Positions 7,010 through 14,934 of a DNA stretch of 27,923 nt are shown here, piece by piece. The notes under the pieces are model-generated. The model worked only from the letters and a program-made list of their open reading frames with translations, was not told where the DNA came from and did not search any database. Source of the stretch: a bacterium (lineage in GTDB: Bacteria > UBP18 > UBA7526); the NCBI GenBank assembly GCA_011049955.1, contig DRGV01000057.1, forward strand, positions 1-27,923. The letters are read 5' to 3'. The first letter of the stretch is position 1. Each line of letters opens with the position of its first letter. Position numbers and translations under genes: made by a program.

Positions 7010-8100
7010 AGATTCTATCACCAGTAAATAAACCCCGTGAGGTGGAATCCCTCATTGCTGCCGGAGCCCAGGAACTCTATTGTGGGGTCCTTTCCTCTTC
7101 CTGGAAGAAGAAGTATACCAATGTGGCTTCTCCCAATCGGAGGGAATGGAAGGCCTCCAATCTCAATAGTTACCAGGAACTCAAAGAAGTAGTTACCCTG
7201 GCCCACTCTCAGGATGTCCCGGTCATTCTCACCCTGAATGCTTTCTATACCAGGCCCCAATACCCAGCCCTGGAGAAGCAATTAGAGGAAGGGTTAAGGG
7301 CCGGTGTGGATGCTCTGATCGTAGCCGATTTAGGACTCATTCTCTTCATCAGAGAGAGAGGAATAAAGATCCCTCTCCACATTAGCACCGGGGGAACCAC
7401 CTTCAACTCCCAGACAATAAAATTCTACCAGGAATTAGGAGCCAGCCGCATCATCCTCCCTCGCCATTTTTCTGTCCCGGAGATAGTGGAGATTGTCCAG
7501 AAAGCAAAGGGAATGGAGATGGAATCTTTTATTCTCAATCGGGGCTGCAAGAATATCGATGGCTTCTGCACCTTTCAACACGGGGTCAATGAGGTCAGGT
7601 GGGGTCCCGTCTGGAATATCCCCAAGAGCCGGGGTCTGGACTATTATTTCTTGAATACTTTAAGAAGACTCCCTTCCCGGATATCCTCTCCCATCTCCCG
7701 CTCCTCGCTCTTCGGTTCCGTGGGAGCCTGTTTTTTAAATTACGAGGTGCAGGCCTTCTCCTCCCCATCTATTAAAGTTAATGAGGAGAAACTACGCTCC
7801 GCAGAAAGGAGCCTTTCGAGCACCTTTAACCTTCTTTCTGGACTCGACCCCTGCGGGGTCTGCCATCTATATGAATTCCAAAAGGCGGGTATGCATAGTG
7901 TCAAGATTGTGGGAAGAAGCAATCCTACTTCCAAGAAATTGAAGGATGTAAAGTTTTTAAAGGCGTCCTTAAACTTTCTTTCCCGGAAGCCTTCTCAAGA
8001 AGATTTTGTCATTTTTGTTAAGGAGAAATACCGGGAGATCTACCGTTTCCCCTGTGGAGAACTTTGTTATTACTATGGAAAAAGCAGCCTTAATCTCTAA
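7006..8100 (+). CDS. Peptidase U32-family protein, UbiU-like
   Basis: A 364-residue U32-family protein. The N-terminus (ILSPVNKPREVESLIAAGAQELYCGV) is the first strand and helix of the family's TIM-barrel-like fold. RIILPRHFSVPEI and SFILNRGCKNIDGFC follow. Cysteines 181 and 188 (CX6C), 242 and 283 match the order of the four Fe-S ligands of UbiU, whose pair is also CX6C; Cys286 is extra (CGVC). The end has the common FQKAGMHSVKIVGR segment. Despite the name, well-studied relatives are not proteases: UbiU/UbiV, TrhP and RlhA carry out or support oxygen-independent hydroxylation. It overlaps the previous gene by ATGA and the UbiV-like gene by 26 nt, so the two probably form a complex. Confidence 0.85.
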   Translation: MKILSPVNKPREVESLIAAGAQELYCGVLSSSWKKKYTNVASPNRREWKASNLNSYQELKEVVTLAHSQDVPVILTLNAFYTRPQYPALEKQLEEGLRAGVDALIVADLGLILFIRERGIKIPLHISTGGTTFNSQTIKFYQELGASRIILPRHFSVPEIVEIVQKAKGMEMESFILNRGCKNIDGFCTFQHGVNEVRWGPVWNIPKSRGLDYYFLNTLRRLPSRISSPISRSSLFGSVGACFLNYEVQAFSSPSIKVNEEKLRSAERSLSSTFNLLSGLDPCGVCHLYEFQKAGMHSVKIVGRSNPTSKKLKDVKFLKASLNFLSRKPSQEDFVIFVKEKYREIYRFPCGELCYYYGKSSLNL

Positions 8101-8875
8101 TCTTGATAACCTATCACTAATTACTCCCAAACATCAGCGACTCTACTTTGGTCCGGAATTCTGTCAACATCTCCTGCCTTCACCTCCGGAACTGAAAGAA
8201 GCCCTGAACTTCGCCCGCCAGAGAAGGCTATCCTTTACCCTGGTCACTCCCTTTGTTACTGAGGAAGGGCTAAAGAAATTAATACCGCTCTGGGAAGTAT
8301 TAAAGGATTGGCAGAAGTCTGAGGTAGTGGTTAATGATTGGGGAGTGCTATACTTCCTCCGCGAGAATTATCCGGAATTTTTCTTGGTTTTGGGCCGACT
8401 CTTATCCAAACAGAAGAGAGGACCCCGCCTCCTCAATATCAAAGACAAGATACCTCAGGAGATGTGGAACCATTTTCAAAGGTCCTATCTGGATCTTCCT
8501 TTGGTCCGGAATTTTCTTTTTCAAAAGGGCATTCGACGGGTAGAGCTGGATAACCTTCTGCAGGGAATAAAGGGGGACCCCAGAATTCCTGCCTCCTTAT
8601 ACTATCCCTATACCTATGTCACTACCACCAGGATGTGTCTCACTAATGCCTGTGACCAGAGAACCCAACCCCTGAGAAGTATCTTCCCCTGCCGGAAGGA
8701 ATGCAGCATCTATACCTTTAAACTCACTCATAGGAATATGCCCCTACCCTTATTCATCAAGGGCAATACCCAGTTCTTTAAGAATGAAGAGATTCCTTCT
8801 CATCTTTCTGAACTGGGCATTGACCGCCTGGTCCAAGAGGTTGAGTATGAGAGTAACTTTCATTCGGCCCAATGA
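8075..8875 (+). CDS. U32-family partner protein, UbiV-like
   Basis: A 266-residue protein starting at MEKAAL. An upstream in-frame start at 8006 would only add residues encoded inside the UbiU-like gene. The sequence LYFGPEFC, SFTLVTPFVTEEGL and EVVVNDWGVLYFL follows the U32/UbiV pattern, with the VNDWG box typical of UbiV-like subunits. Cys30, Cys193, Cys206 and Cys210 give a final CX12CX3C, the exact spacing of the 4Fe-4S ligands Cys180, Cys193 and Cys197 of UbiV; Cys30 corresponds to the early ligand. Cys188 is additional. It overlaps the UbiU-like gene by 26 nt and the next B12-radical SAM gene by 29 nt. The likely role is an oxygen-independent hydroxylation with its partner; the substrate is unknown. 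Confidence 0.8.
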   Translation: MEKAALISNLDNLSLITPKHQRLYFGPEFCQHLLPSPPELKEALNFARQRRLSFTLVTPFVTEEGLKKLIPLWEVLKDWQKSEVVVNDWGVLYFLRENYPEFFLVLGRLLSKQKRGPRLLNIKDKIPQEMWNHFQRSYLDLPLVRNFLFQKGIRRVELDNLLQGIKGDPRIPASLYYPYTYVTTTRMCLTNACDQRTQPLRSIFPCRKECSIYTFKLTHRNMPLPLFIKGNTQFFKNEEIPSHLSELGIDRLVQEVEYESNFHSAQ

Positions 8876-10241
8876 GAGGATAGGCCCCCGAGCAGCTATG
8901 AAGGAGAGTAATATAACCGGAATTTATCCTCCCTTAGGAATAACCTACTTAGCCTCTGGCCTCAGGGATAATGGTTTTGAAGTCAGTATCATTGACGCCC
9001 AGGCCCTTAATCTCTCTCCCCAAGAGGTGACGGAGAGTATCTCTAAGGAGAGTGAAATCATTGGTTTCACCTCCACCACCTTAGTATGGCCCAATACCCT
9101 CAAGACCATGAGAACGGCTAAGAAGAGGTTCCCCAATAAATTGATTGTAGTGGGTGGTCCCCAGATAACCGCCTTTCCTCAAGATTCTCTTAATCATGAA
9201 TTCATCGACCTGGGAATCTATGGAGAGGGAGAGGAAACCATGTTGGAACTGGCTCAGGTCTATTCTAAAGGAGCGAATATTCAAGACATTAAAGGTACCG
9301 TAGTAAGGAAGAATAGCCGGGTTTTCGTTAATCAACCGCGACCACTCATAGAGGATTTAAATCGGCTTCCTTTCCCGGCCATTGACCTCTTCCCCTATCA
9401 CCTCTATCGTGCCCTTACCGTCCAGGCACCCTTCTACACCATGATCGCCAGCCGGGGGTGCCCTTACAGATGTACCTTCTGTTCCCAGATCTATTTCGGC
9501 AACCGACTTCGGCTGCGGAGCGCAGAGAATGTTGCCAGTGAAATGGAATACTATGTTAAAAAGAAGGGGGCTAAGGAACTGGTAATGTTTGATGAGACTT
9601 TTACCATCAGTAGGGAATTTACCTTAAAGCTCTGCCGCTTAATAAGAGAAAGGGGACTCCATTTTAGATGGAACATAAGGACCAGGGTAGATACCCTAGA
9701 CCGAAAGGTATTGGAAGCCCTCAAAGGAGCTGGCTGTCAGGTAATTCACTTAGGGATTGAATCGGGCAGCAATAAGACTTTAAAGACCATGAGAAAGGGG
9801 ATCACCCTGAAACAGATCAGGGAGACGGTCAATATGGCTCGGGAGATAGGAATAGAGACCAGAGGATATTTTATGCTCGGTTATCCTGGCGAAACCACTC
9901 AGGATATAAAAAAGACGCTTAAATTTTCCCGTAACCTTGGCCTGGACTGGGCCAGTTTCACCATCACCCTTCCCCATCCCCGAACCGAGATAGGGGAGGA
10001 GGCAGTTAAGAGAGGGTTGGTAAAGAAGGATTTCTGGAAAGAGTTTACCCTGGGTAGGCCAATCCCCAGACTGAGTTACTTCACTACCAGGGAATATAAG
10101 GAGAAAGACCTGGAGAGATGGCGACTCAGGGCCTATCTTCTCTTCTATCTGAGACCTCTTTTTCTGTTAAAAAAGATGAAGTTCGGGAGATTAAGAAAAC
10201 TTTTAAGGGATACTATATTCATCATCAGGAACTTCAGATGA
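8847..10241 (+). CDS. B12-binding domain radical SAM protein (BchE/HpnP-like class)
   Basis: A 464-residue protein. Residues 1-160 form a cobalamin-binding Rossmann domain (MRVTFIRP, YPPLGITYLASGL, IIGFTSTT, LIVVGGPQITAFP, YGEGEETMLEL). The radical SAM barrel follows, with CX3CX2C at Cys205, Cys209 and Cys212 in ASRGCPYRCTFC. GIESGSNKTLKTMRKG and GYFMLGYPGET are typical of this class. The C-terminus is a basic amphipathic tail. Members methylate or rearrange unactivated carbons. The start MRVTFI is chosen because AGAGG lies 6 nt upstream and the B12 fold begins there; a longer frame from 8784 adds only overlap sequence. It overlaps the UbiV-like gene by 29 nt, and its stop overlaps the next start (ATGA). 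Confidence 0.85.
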   Translation: MRVTFIRPNERIGPRAAMKESNITGIYPPLGITYLASGLRDNGFEVSIIDAQALNLSPQEVTESISKESEIIGFTSTTLVWPNTLKTMRTAKKRFPNKLIVVGGPQITAFPQDSLNHEFIDLGIYGEGEETMLELAQVYSKGANIQDIKGTVVRKNSRVFVNQPRPLIEDLNRLPFPAIDLFPYHLYRALTVQAPFYTMIASRGCPYRCTFCSQIYFGNRLRLRSAENVASEMEYYVKKKGAKELVMFDETFTISREFTLKLCRLIRERGLHFRWNIRTRVDTLDRKVLEALKGAGCQVIHLGIESGSNKTLKTMRKGITLKQIRETVNMAREIGIETRGYFMLGYPGETTQDIKKTLKFSRNLGLDWASFTITLPHPRTEIGEEAVKRGLVKKDFWKEFTLGRPIPRLSYFTTREYKEKDLERWRLRAYLLFYLRPLFLLKKMKFGRLRKLLRDTIFIIRNFR

Positions 10242-11659
10242 GAGTCACCCTGATTAACCCGCCTTTAGGAGAGAAAAGGAACCCTGTTATAGAACACCTC
10301 TTCTTTAACTCTCTCCCTCTGGGCCTGGCCTATATCGCTGCCGTTCTGGAGAGAGAAGGTATGGCGGTGGATCTAATAGATGCGCCGGTGGAGAGGCTAT
10401 CTCCTTCGGGAGTCGTGGATAGGATATGTGATTTCGCTCCGGACGCAATCGGCATTACCTCCACCACTACTTTCTTCAAAAATGCTCGGGAGATAGCAGC
10501 CCCTATAAAGAAAAGGAAGCCAGAGGTACCCATAATAATCGGAGGGAACCATATTACCATCCATCCGGAGGAACTCCTCAAGCACTCCTATTTTGACTTT
10601 GCAGTATTGGGCGAGGGGGAGGTGACTATGATTGAACTCCTGGATGCTATCTCTGGGGGGCGGGAGATAGGCCGGGTCAAAGGCATAGCCTATCGTAAGA
10701 ATGCTCAACTCCGCATTGCTCCTAAAAGGGAGAGGATAAAAGATCTGGATTCTCTCCCTTTTCCTGCTCGACACCTCTTGCCCATTCATAGATACTCACC
10801 CATGCCCAATGATGAGTATCGCCTTCCCAAGACCGCCATGATTACCAGCCGGGGATGTCCTTACCACTGTATATTCTGTGACCATAATGTCTATGGCAAT
10901 CTCTATACCTCTTATACCCCTCGGAGAATAGTCCTGGAGATGAAACATCTGGTAGATACCTATGGAATAAAGGACATCGCCTTTGTGGACTCTCTCTTCG
11001 CCATTTCTCGAGAGAAGGTGGAAGGCTTCCTAAAGGAGATGGAGAAGGAAAGAATGAATGTCACCTGGACCTGCACCATCAGATGCGATACTATGCATAA
11101 ATCCCTTTTAAAAAGAATGAAAGAGGCGGGATGCTGGCGGGTGAGAATAGGAATTGAGAGCGGGAATGAAGAGGTGCTGAGGTTTATTAAGAAGGGGGTG
11201 AGCAAGGAGGAGATAAGAAGGGTTGTGAAATGGGCGGATGAGGTAAACCTGCAGCCCAAGGCTTTCTTCATGTTAGGCCACTGTTCGGATACCAGAGAGA
11301 CCATAGAAGAGACCATCCGGTTTGCACGGAGCATACCTTTAAAGGATATCACAGTGCAGCTCAATACTCCTCTTAAAGGAACAGAACAGTTCACTCTCTA
11401 CAAGAAATACGGGGATTTAGTCTCTAATAATCCGGAGGATTACTCTTTCTGGCAGCCGGTATTCCTGCCCCAGGGATTAACCTATGTTGACTTATTAAAA
11501 GCCCAGCGAAGGTTCTACCGCCGGTTTTATCTTCGACCCATCATCTGGTGGCGTCATCTTCGCCATATCCGAAGATTCTCTGATCTGGAGAGATATCTTC
11601 GGGCCTTGAAACTCTTGTTTCATCTCTTCTTCTTTAATCTGAAGAGAAAGGTTAGTTAA
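10238..11659 (+). CDS. B12-binding domain radical SAM protein
   Basis: A 473-residue relative of the previous protein: MRVTLINPPLG at the start of the B12-binding domain, LPLGLAYIAAVLEREG, IIIGGNHITIHPEE, GEGEVTMIEL, then SRGCPYHCIFCDHN with Cys207, Cys211 and Cys214. GIESGNEEVLRFIKKG and AFFMLGHCSDTRETIEE complete the barrel, and the tail (about 420-473) is rich in Arg, Trp and aromatic residues, suggesting contact with the membrane. The ATG overlaps the previous stop as ATGA, with AGGA 7 nt upstream. It is the last gene before a 213-nt spacer, so the first transcription unit may end here. The reaction is unknown. Confidence 0.85.
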   Translation: MRVTLINPPLGEKRNPVIEHLFFNSLPLGLAYIAAVLEREGMAVDLIDAPVERLSPSGVVDRICDFAPDAIGITSTTTFFKNAREIAAPIKKRKPEVPIIIGGNHITIHPEELLKHSYFDFAVLGEGEVTMIELLDAISGGREIGRVKGIAYRKNAQLRIAPKRERIKDLDSLPFPARHLLPIHRYSPMPNDEYRLPKTAMITSRGCPYHCIFCDHNVYGNLYTSYTPRRIVLEMKHLVDTYGIKDIAFVDSLFAISREKVEGFLKEMEKERMNVTWTCTIRCDTMHKSLLKRMKEAGCWRVRIGIESGNEEVLRFIKKGVSKEEIRRVVKWADEVNLQPKAFFMLGHCSDTRETIEETIRFARSIPLKDITVQLNTPLKGTEQFTLYKKYGDLVSNNPEDYSFWQPVFLPQGLTYVDLLKAQRRFYRRFYLRPIIWWRHLRHIRRFSDLERYLRALKLLFHLFFFNLKRKVS

Positions 11660-11712
11660 AAGCTTCGGAATTTCCAATTTCTAATATCCAATTTCCAACA
11701 AAACATTTCACA

Positions 11713-11829
11713 CTTGGTTAAAGGGTTAGGGTTAGGTTGTTGGTTTGGTTGTTGGGTTAGGTAGTTGGTCTTTTTCACCTTACCCTGGCCTAACTACCAT
11801 ACCCACTACCTTACCTTAACCCAACTACT
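11713..11829. repeat. G-rich / C-rich inverted word repeat (GGTTAGG, AGTTGG)
   Basis: The left arm (11717-11769) is made of GGGTTA, GTTGG and GGTTAGG words on the + strand. After a short T-rich loop, the right arm (about 11778-11829) is made of the complementary words CCTTACC, CTAACTACC and TTAACCCAAC. The arms pair only in patches, for example GTTGGGTTA against TAACCCAAC. Several GG/GGG runs could also form a two-quartet G-quadruplex. The 11660-11872 spacer also holds TTTCTAATATCCAATTTCC words and no gene. Confidence 0.6.
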
Positions 11830-11857
11830 TTTTCCTCGTTGGAGATTAAATCCAGTA

Positions 11858-11872
11858 GTGAGGCTTATTTTG
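11858..11872 (+). promoter_or_regulatory. Ribosome binding site that decides a TTG start
   Basis: GTGAGGCTTA at 11858-11867 is identical to the string before the ATG of the gene at 2097. In both, GAGG lies 8-9 nt from the start. This supports the TTG at 11873 (or the adjacent TTG at 11870) rather than an ATG at 11765 inside the repeat. Confidence 0.55.
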
Positions 11873-12466
11873 TTGAACTTACGACCTTTGAAACAAAATG
11901 ATATTCCCCAGATTGCTCGATTTCACTCTTTATATATCCCCCACTCCACCTTCGCTCAATTAGGGATTCCCTTTTTAAAAACTCTTTACCAATCTTTCCT
12001 TAAGCCTCGTTGTGGTTTTGTCTATACCTATTGGGAAGGGGGAAAGATGCAGGGATTCATAGCCGGAGCGACAGACTCCCAGCACCTTTTAAGATCTCTG
12101 TTCCTCAGGCATTTTCTTTTCCTTCTCGTAATTTCTTTGAAGGCCCTTTTTCGCCATCCCCGGTTTTTCTCTTTACTCTTCCAGACCTTCCAGTATCCCA
12201 AGAAGGTTGATCTACCTCAAACTAAAGCCGAACTTCTTTTTATTGCCGTTAAACCGGAGAATAGAGGAAGGGGCATAGGGAGCAAATTGATCCTAAAGTC
12301 CCTGGAAGAGTTAAAGAAAAGAGGAATCGATGGGGTAAAGGTGAGTGTGGAAAAGAAGAATCGGGGAGCGATTAATCTCCTCCGGAAAATGCATTTTTCC
12401 CAGGAGAGAAACTTCTCCTTCTACCATAGAGAAAGGATCCTCTTTAGCTATTGGATTCCGAAATGA
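11873..12466 (+). CDS. GNAT family N-acetyltransferase
   Basis: A 197-residue protein starting MNLRPLKQNDIPQIARFH with a TTG codon, the usual opening of a GNAT domain. The acetyl-CoA pyrophosphate loop is RGRGIG at residues 131-136, in a strand-turn-helix reading LLFIAVKPENRGRGIGSKL; VSVEKKNRGAINLLRKMHF is the following motif B. The protein should move an acyl group from acyl-CoA to an amine. The middle (LRHFLFLLVISLKALFRHPRFF) is unusually hydrophobic for the family and may bind a lipid or the membrane. A longer frame from 11765 reads through the C-rich repeat and is rejected. The stop overlaps the next radical SAM start as ATGA. An acetylated amine fits with the upstream aminotransferase, but this is inference. 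Confidence 0.8.
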   Translation: MNLRPLKQNDIPQIARFHSLYIPHSTFAQLGIPFLKTLYQSFLKPRCGFVYTYWEGGKMQGFIAGATDSQHLLRSLFLRHFLFLLVISLKALFRHPRFFSLLFQTFQYPKKVDLPQTKAELLFIAVKPENRGRGIGSKLILKSLEELKKRGIDGVKVSVEKKNRGAINLLRKMHFSQERNFSFYHRERILFSYWIPK

Positions 12467-13509
12467 ATATCTCCAATTATCTCCGTTTTCTGAAGTATCT
12501 CTTAAGGGGCCGGGGCTTGGTTTACATTCATTACGGGGTTACTCACTGTTGCCATCTCCGTTGCCGGATGTGCAGTGTTTGGAAAGGAGGAGATAAAGAA
12601 AAAGAGCTTTCTCTCCCGGAGATTAAGTCCCTTGCCCAAGGCCTGCGTTCTTTGGGGGCGATCAGCGTAGCCCTGGGAGGGGGAGAGCCCTTTGTGAGAG
12701 AGGACCTACCAGAGATCGTTCGTATCTTCAGGGATGAGGGTCTCTGGGTAAGAGTTGTTACCAATGGTGTAAAGCCCACTCCAGAAGATATCCGGGCCGT
12801 GGTTCAGGCAGGACTGACCAGCGCCTCTATCTCTCTGGACTCCCTTTCCCCAGAGACCCAGGATTTCATCCGCTGCTCTAAAAATACCCTTCCTGAGATA
12901 ATGCGCTCCCTGAGCCTCTTTAAAGAATTATTGCCCCAGAAGGGAAGAAGGCTCCTTTTGAATACTGTGGTTTCCCATTTGAATCTAAAGGAACTCCCGG
13001 AGATTGCCCGCTTCGCCCGCGCTAAGGGCTATTTAGTCTCCTTTATTCCTGTGGTTTTAGCCCCTTCTCCCGATATTCAGGATCCCTTTGCTGCCTATGC
13101 CCCTGAGTTAGCCATTAGAGAAGAAGACCATTCTGTGGTAGATGAGGTTTATGATCGGTTAAAAGAGCTGAAGAGATCCTATCCCATTCTTAATTCCCTT
13201 AAATTCTTAGAGGCCTCCCGGATCTATCTAAAGGCCGGAAAGATTGACTGGGACTGTGATGCCGGAGGCTTCTATCTCTCGGTTAGTCCAGAAGGAAGGA
13301 TTTCTATCTGTCACCGCTTCGCTTACCCGGGAATGAAGACCTCTCCAGAATTAAGGGAACTAATGCATAGCCCCCAATATCAAAAGCAGCGCCAGGAACT
13401 GATCTCTGGTTGTCCAGGCTGTATTCGTCCCTGCTGGAGGGAGACCTCCTTTATGATGAAGGATGGGCGAATCTTGTACCAGGTGTTAAGATTGAGTCTG
13501 AGGTACTAA
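12463..13509 (+). CDS. Radical SAM protein with SPASM-like C-terminus
   Basis: A 348-residue radical SAM enzyme. CX3CX2C is Cys30, Cys34 and Cys37 in HCCHLRCRMC, with an extra Cys29; GGGEPFVRED is the SAM-contact motif. C-terminal cysteines 265, 283, 317, 320 and 324 surround VSPEGRISICHR and GCPGCIRPCWRE, a SPASM/twitch-like set for auxiliary clusters. It resembles peptide- or glycan-modifying radical SAM proteins and the paralogues at 4665 and 17339, but no specific subfamily is recognised. The ATG at 12463 overlaps the acetyltransferase stop as ATGA; a TTG at 12451 is less likely. The next gene follows after 6 nt. Confidence 0.85.
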   Translation: MNISNYLRFLKYLLRGRGLVYIHYGVTHCCHLRCRMCSVWKGGDKEKELSLPEIKSLAQGLRSLGAISVALGGGEPFVREDLPEIVRIFRDEGLWVRVVTNGVKPTPEDIRAVVQAGLTSASISLDSLSPETQDFIRCSKNTLPEIMRSLSLFKELLPQKGRRLLLNTVVSHLNLKELPEIARFARAKGYLVSFIPVVLAPSPDIQDPFAAYAPELAIREEDHSVVDEVYDRLKELKRSYPILNSLKFLEASRIYLKAGKIDWDCDAGGFYLSVSPEGRISICHRFAYPGMKTSPELRELMHSPQYQKQRQELISGCPGCIRPCWRETSFMMKDGRILYQVLRLSLRY

Positions 13510-13515
13510 TCTTCT

Positions 13516-14928
13516 ATGAAGATATTGCTCATCAATCCTCCGATAAAAAATATCATTCAGGCCGAGCTTCCTCCGGCACTATCCCGGGAGGTAGGAGTCT
13601 TTCCTCCTCTGGGGTTGATGTACATCGCCTCCTATCTCCAGAAATATAGTGATCAGCGGGTCCGGATTCTGGATGCGGTAGCAGAGGATTTGGACCAGGC
13701 CGCTTTAGAAGAGGCCATTCGAAAGTCCACTCCTCAGGTGATAGGGATTACTGCCCATACTAATAACCTGCTGGATGTACATCTGCTTATTAGGCTGATT
13801 AAGAAGATAGATTCTAAGACTCATGTTAATATCGGAGGACCCCATGCCCGGGTCTTTCCTCAGGAAACCCTGCAATTGTCCGGGGTGGATTCGGTCATTC
13901 CCGGAGAAGGAGAGATCCCCTTCTTTCAACTGGTGGAGGCCCTTTCTCAAGGAAAAGACCTGAAAAAGGTTCCGGGTCTGATATTTAAGGAAGGGGAGGA
14001 GGTTATCTCTGGGAAAGGACCTGTCCCTCCTCCAGACCTGGATAGGCTCCCTTTTCCCGCCCGAGATCTGATCAAGTCCCCACTCTATTATTATATTTTA
14101 GGAAAGAAATCCACCTTCACCACTATGGTGAGCAGCCGGGGCTGTCCCCATCACTGCATTTTCTGTAGCACCCCTAAGGAGAATTATCGCAGGCGCTCTG
14201 TCCGGAATGTGGTTCAGGAGATGGAAGAATGCCGGCATCTGGGGGTGAAGGAGATTCATTTTGTAGATGACACCTTCAATCTCTCTCCAGAATGGGTGAT
14301 TTCCTTCTGCCAGGAGATCAAGAAGCGAGATCTGCAAATTCCCTGGAGCTTTCGGGGAAGGATAGATACCCTCACCCGGGAAGTGTTGCGCCAACTCAAA
14401 GAGGCCAACTGCATCAGAATGAACTTAGGAGTGGAGACCAGTACTGATGAAGGTCTCAGGAGATTAAGGAAGGGTCTGACCATCCACCAGATTGAAGAGG
14501 TCTTTGCCTGGGCAAAAGAGATCGGAATTCCCACGGTGGCTTACTTTCTAATCGGTTGTCCTCAAGAGAAGAGCCGGAAGGATATCCTTCATACCTTTCG
14601 TTTTGCTAAAAGACTAAATCCCGACTTTGCCCTCTTCAATATCCTTACCCCTTACCCGGATACCGAACTCTATCGGGAGGGATTAGAAAAGGGCCTCTTT
14701 GGAAAAGATTTCTGGAGGGAGTTCGCTCTCCACCCCACGAAAGATTTTGAGATTAGAGTCTGGGAGGAATTCTTTACTAAGAAAGAATTGGAAAGAATTT
14801 TAATCTCTATCTACCGTCGATACTATTTTCGTCCCTCGCTTATCTTTAAAAACCTGAGATTTATCCTCCATCCCCGGGTTTTCTTCTGGAAGGCGAAGAC
14901 CGCCTTGAAGATCTTAAGGAGTAATTAA
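13516..14928 (+). CDS. B12-binding domain radical SAM protein
   Basis: A 470-residue protein of the same class as those at 8847 and 10238. The B12-binding domain covers about residues 1-165 (MKILLINPPIKN, VFPPLGLMYIASYLQ, VIGITAHTNN, HVNIGGPHARVFPQE, GEGEIPFFQL). The cluster motif is Cys210, Cys214 and Cys217 in SSRGCPHHCIFCSTPK. VDDTFNLSPEW, GVETSTDEGLRRLRKG and AYFLIGCPQEKSRKD follow. The C-terminus (RRYYFRPSLIFKNLRFILHPR) is basic and aromatic. It probably methylates or otherwise alters an unreactive carbon; the substrate is unknown. It has 6-nt gaps on both sides and only a distant GAGG upstream of its ATG. Confidence 0.85.
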   Translation: MKILLINPPIKNIIQAELPPALSREVGVFPPLGLMYIASYLQKYSDQRVRILDAVAEDLDQAALEEAIRKSTPQVIGITAHTNNLLDVHLLIRLIKKIDSKTHVNIGGPHARVFPQETLQLSGVDSVIPGEGEIPFFQLVEALSQGKDLKKVPGLIFKEGEEVISGKGPVPPPDLDRLPFPARDLIKSPLYYYILGKKSTFTTMVSSRGCPHHCIFCSTPKENYRRRSVRNVVQEMEECRHLGVKEIHFVDDTFNLSPEWVISFCQEIKKRDLQIPWSFRGRIDTLTREVLRQLKEANCIRMNLGVETSTDEGLRRLRKGLTIHQIEEVFAWAKEIGIPTVAYFLIGCPQEKSRKDILHTFRFAKRLNPDFALFNILTPYPDTELYREGLEKGLFGKDFWREFALHPTKDFEIRVWEEFFTKKELERILISIYRRYYFRPSLIFKNLRFILHPRVFFWKAKTALKILRSN

Positions 14929-14934
14929 ATCAAA

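Noticed and set aside
8006..8074. Longer start for the UbiV-like protein
   Set aside because: The added residues come only from overlap with the UbiU-like gene and are not part of the U32 fold.
7006..8875. True proteases, as the U32 family name suggests
   Set aside because: The Fe-S cysteine sets match UbiU/UbiV-type proteins, and the best studied relatives act in oxygen-independent hydroxylation rather than proteolysis.
10118..10237. Longer start for the second B12-radical SAM protein
   Set aside because: It lies in the end of the previous gene. The B12 domain begins at MRVTLINPP, with an ATGA overlap and AGGA upstream.
10960..11394. 144-codon open frame on -
   Set aside because: It is antisense to the conserved barrel of a B12-radical SAM gene and resembles no protein family.
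11765..11872. Longer start for the acetyltransferase
   Set aside because: The extra 36 residues are encoded by the C-rich repeat arm, and the GNAT fold begins at the TTG near 11873 with a good ribosome binding site.
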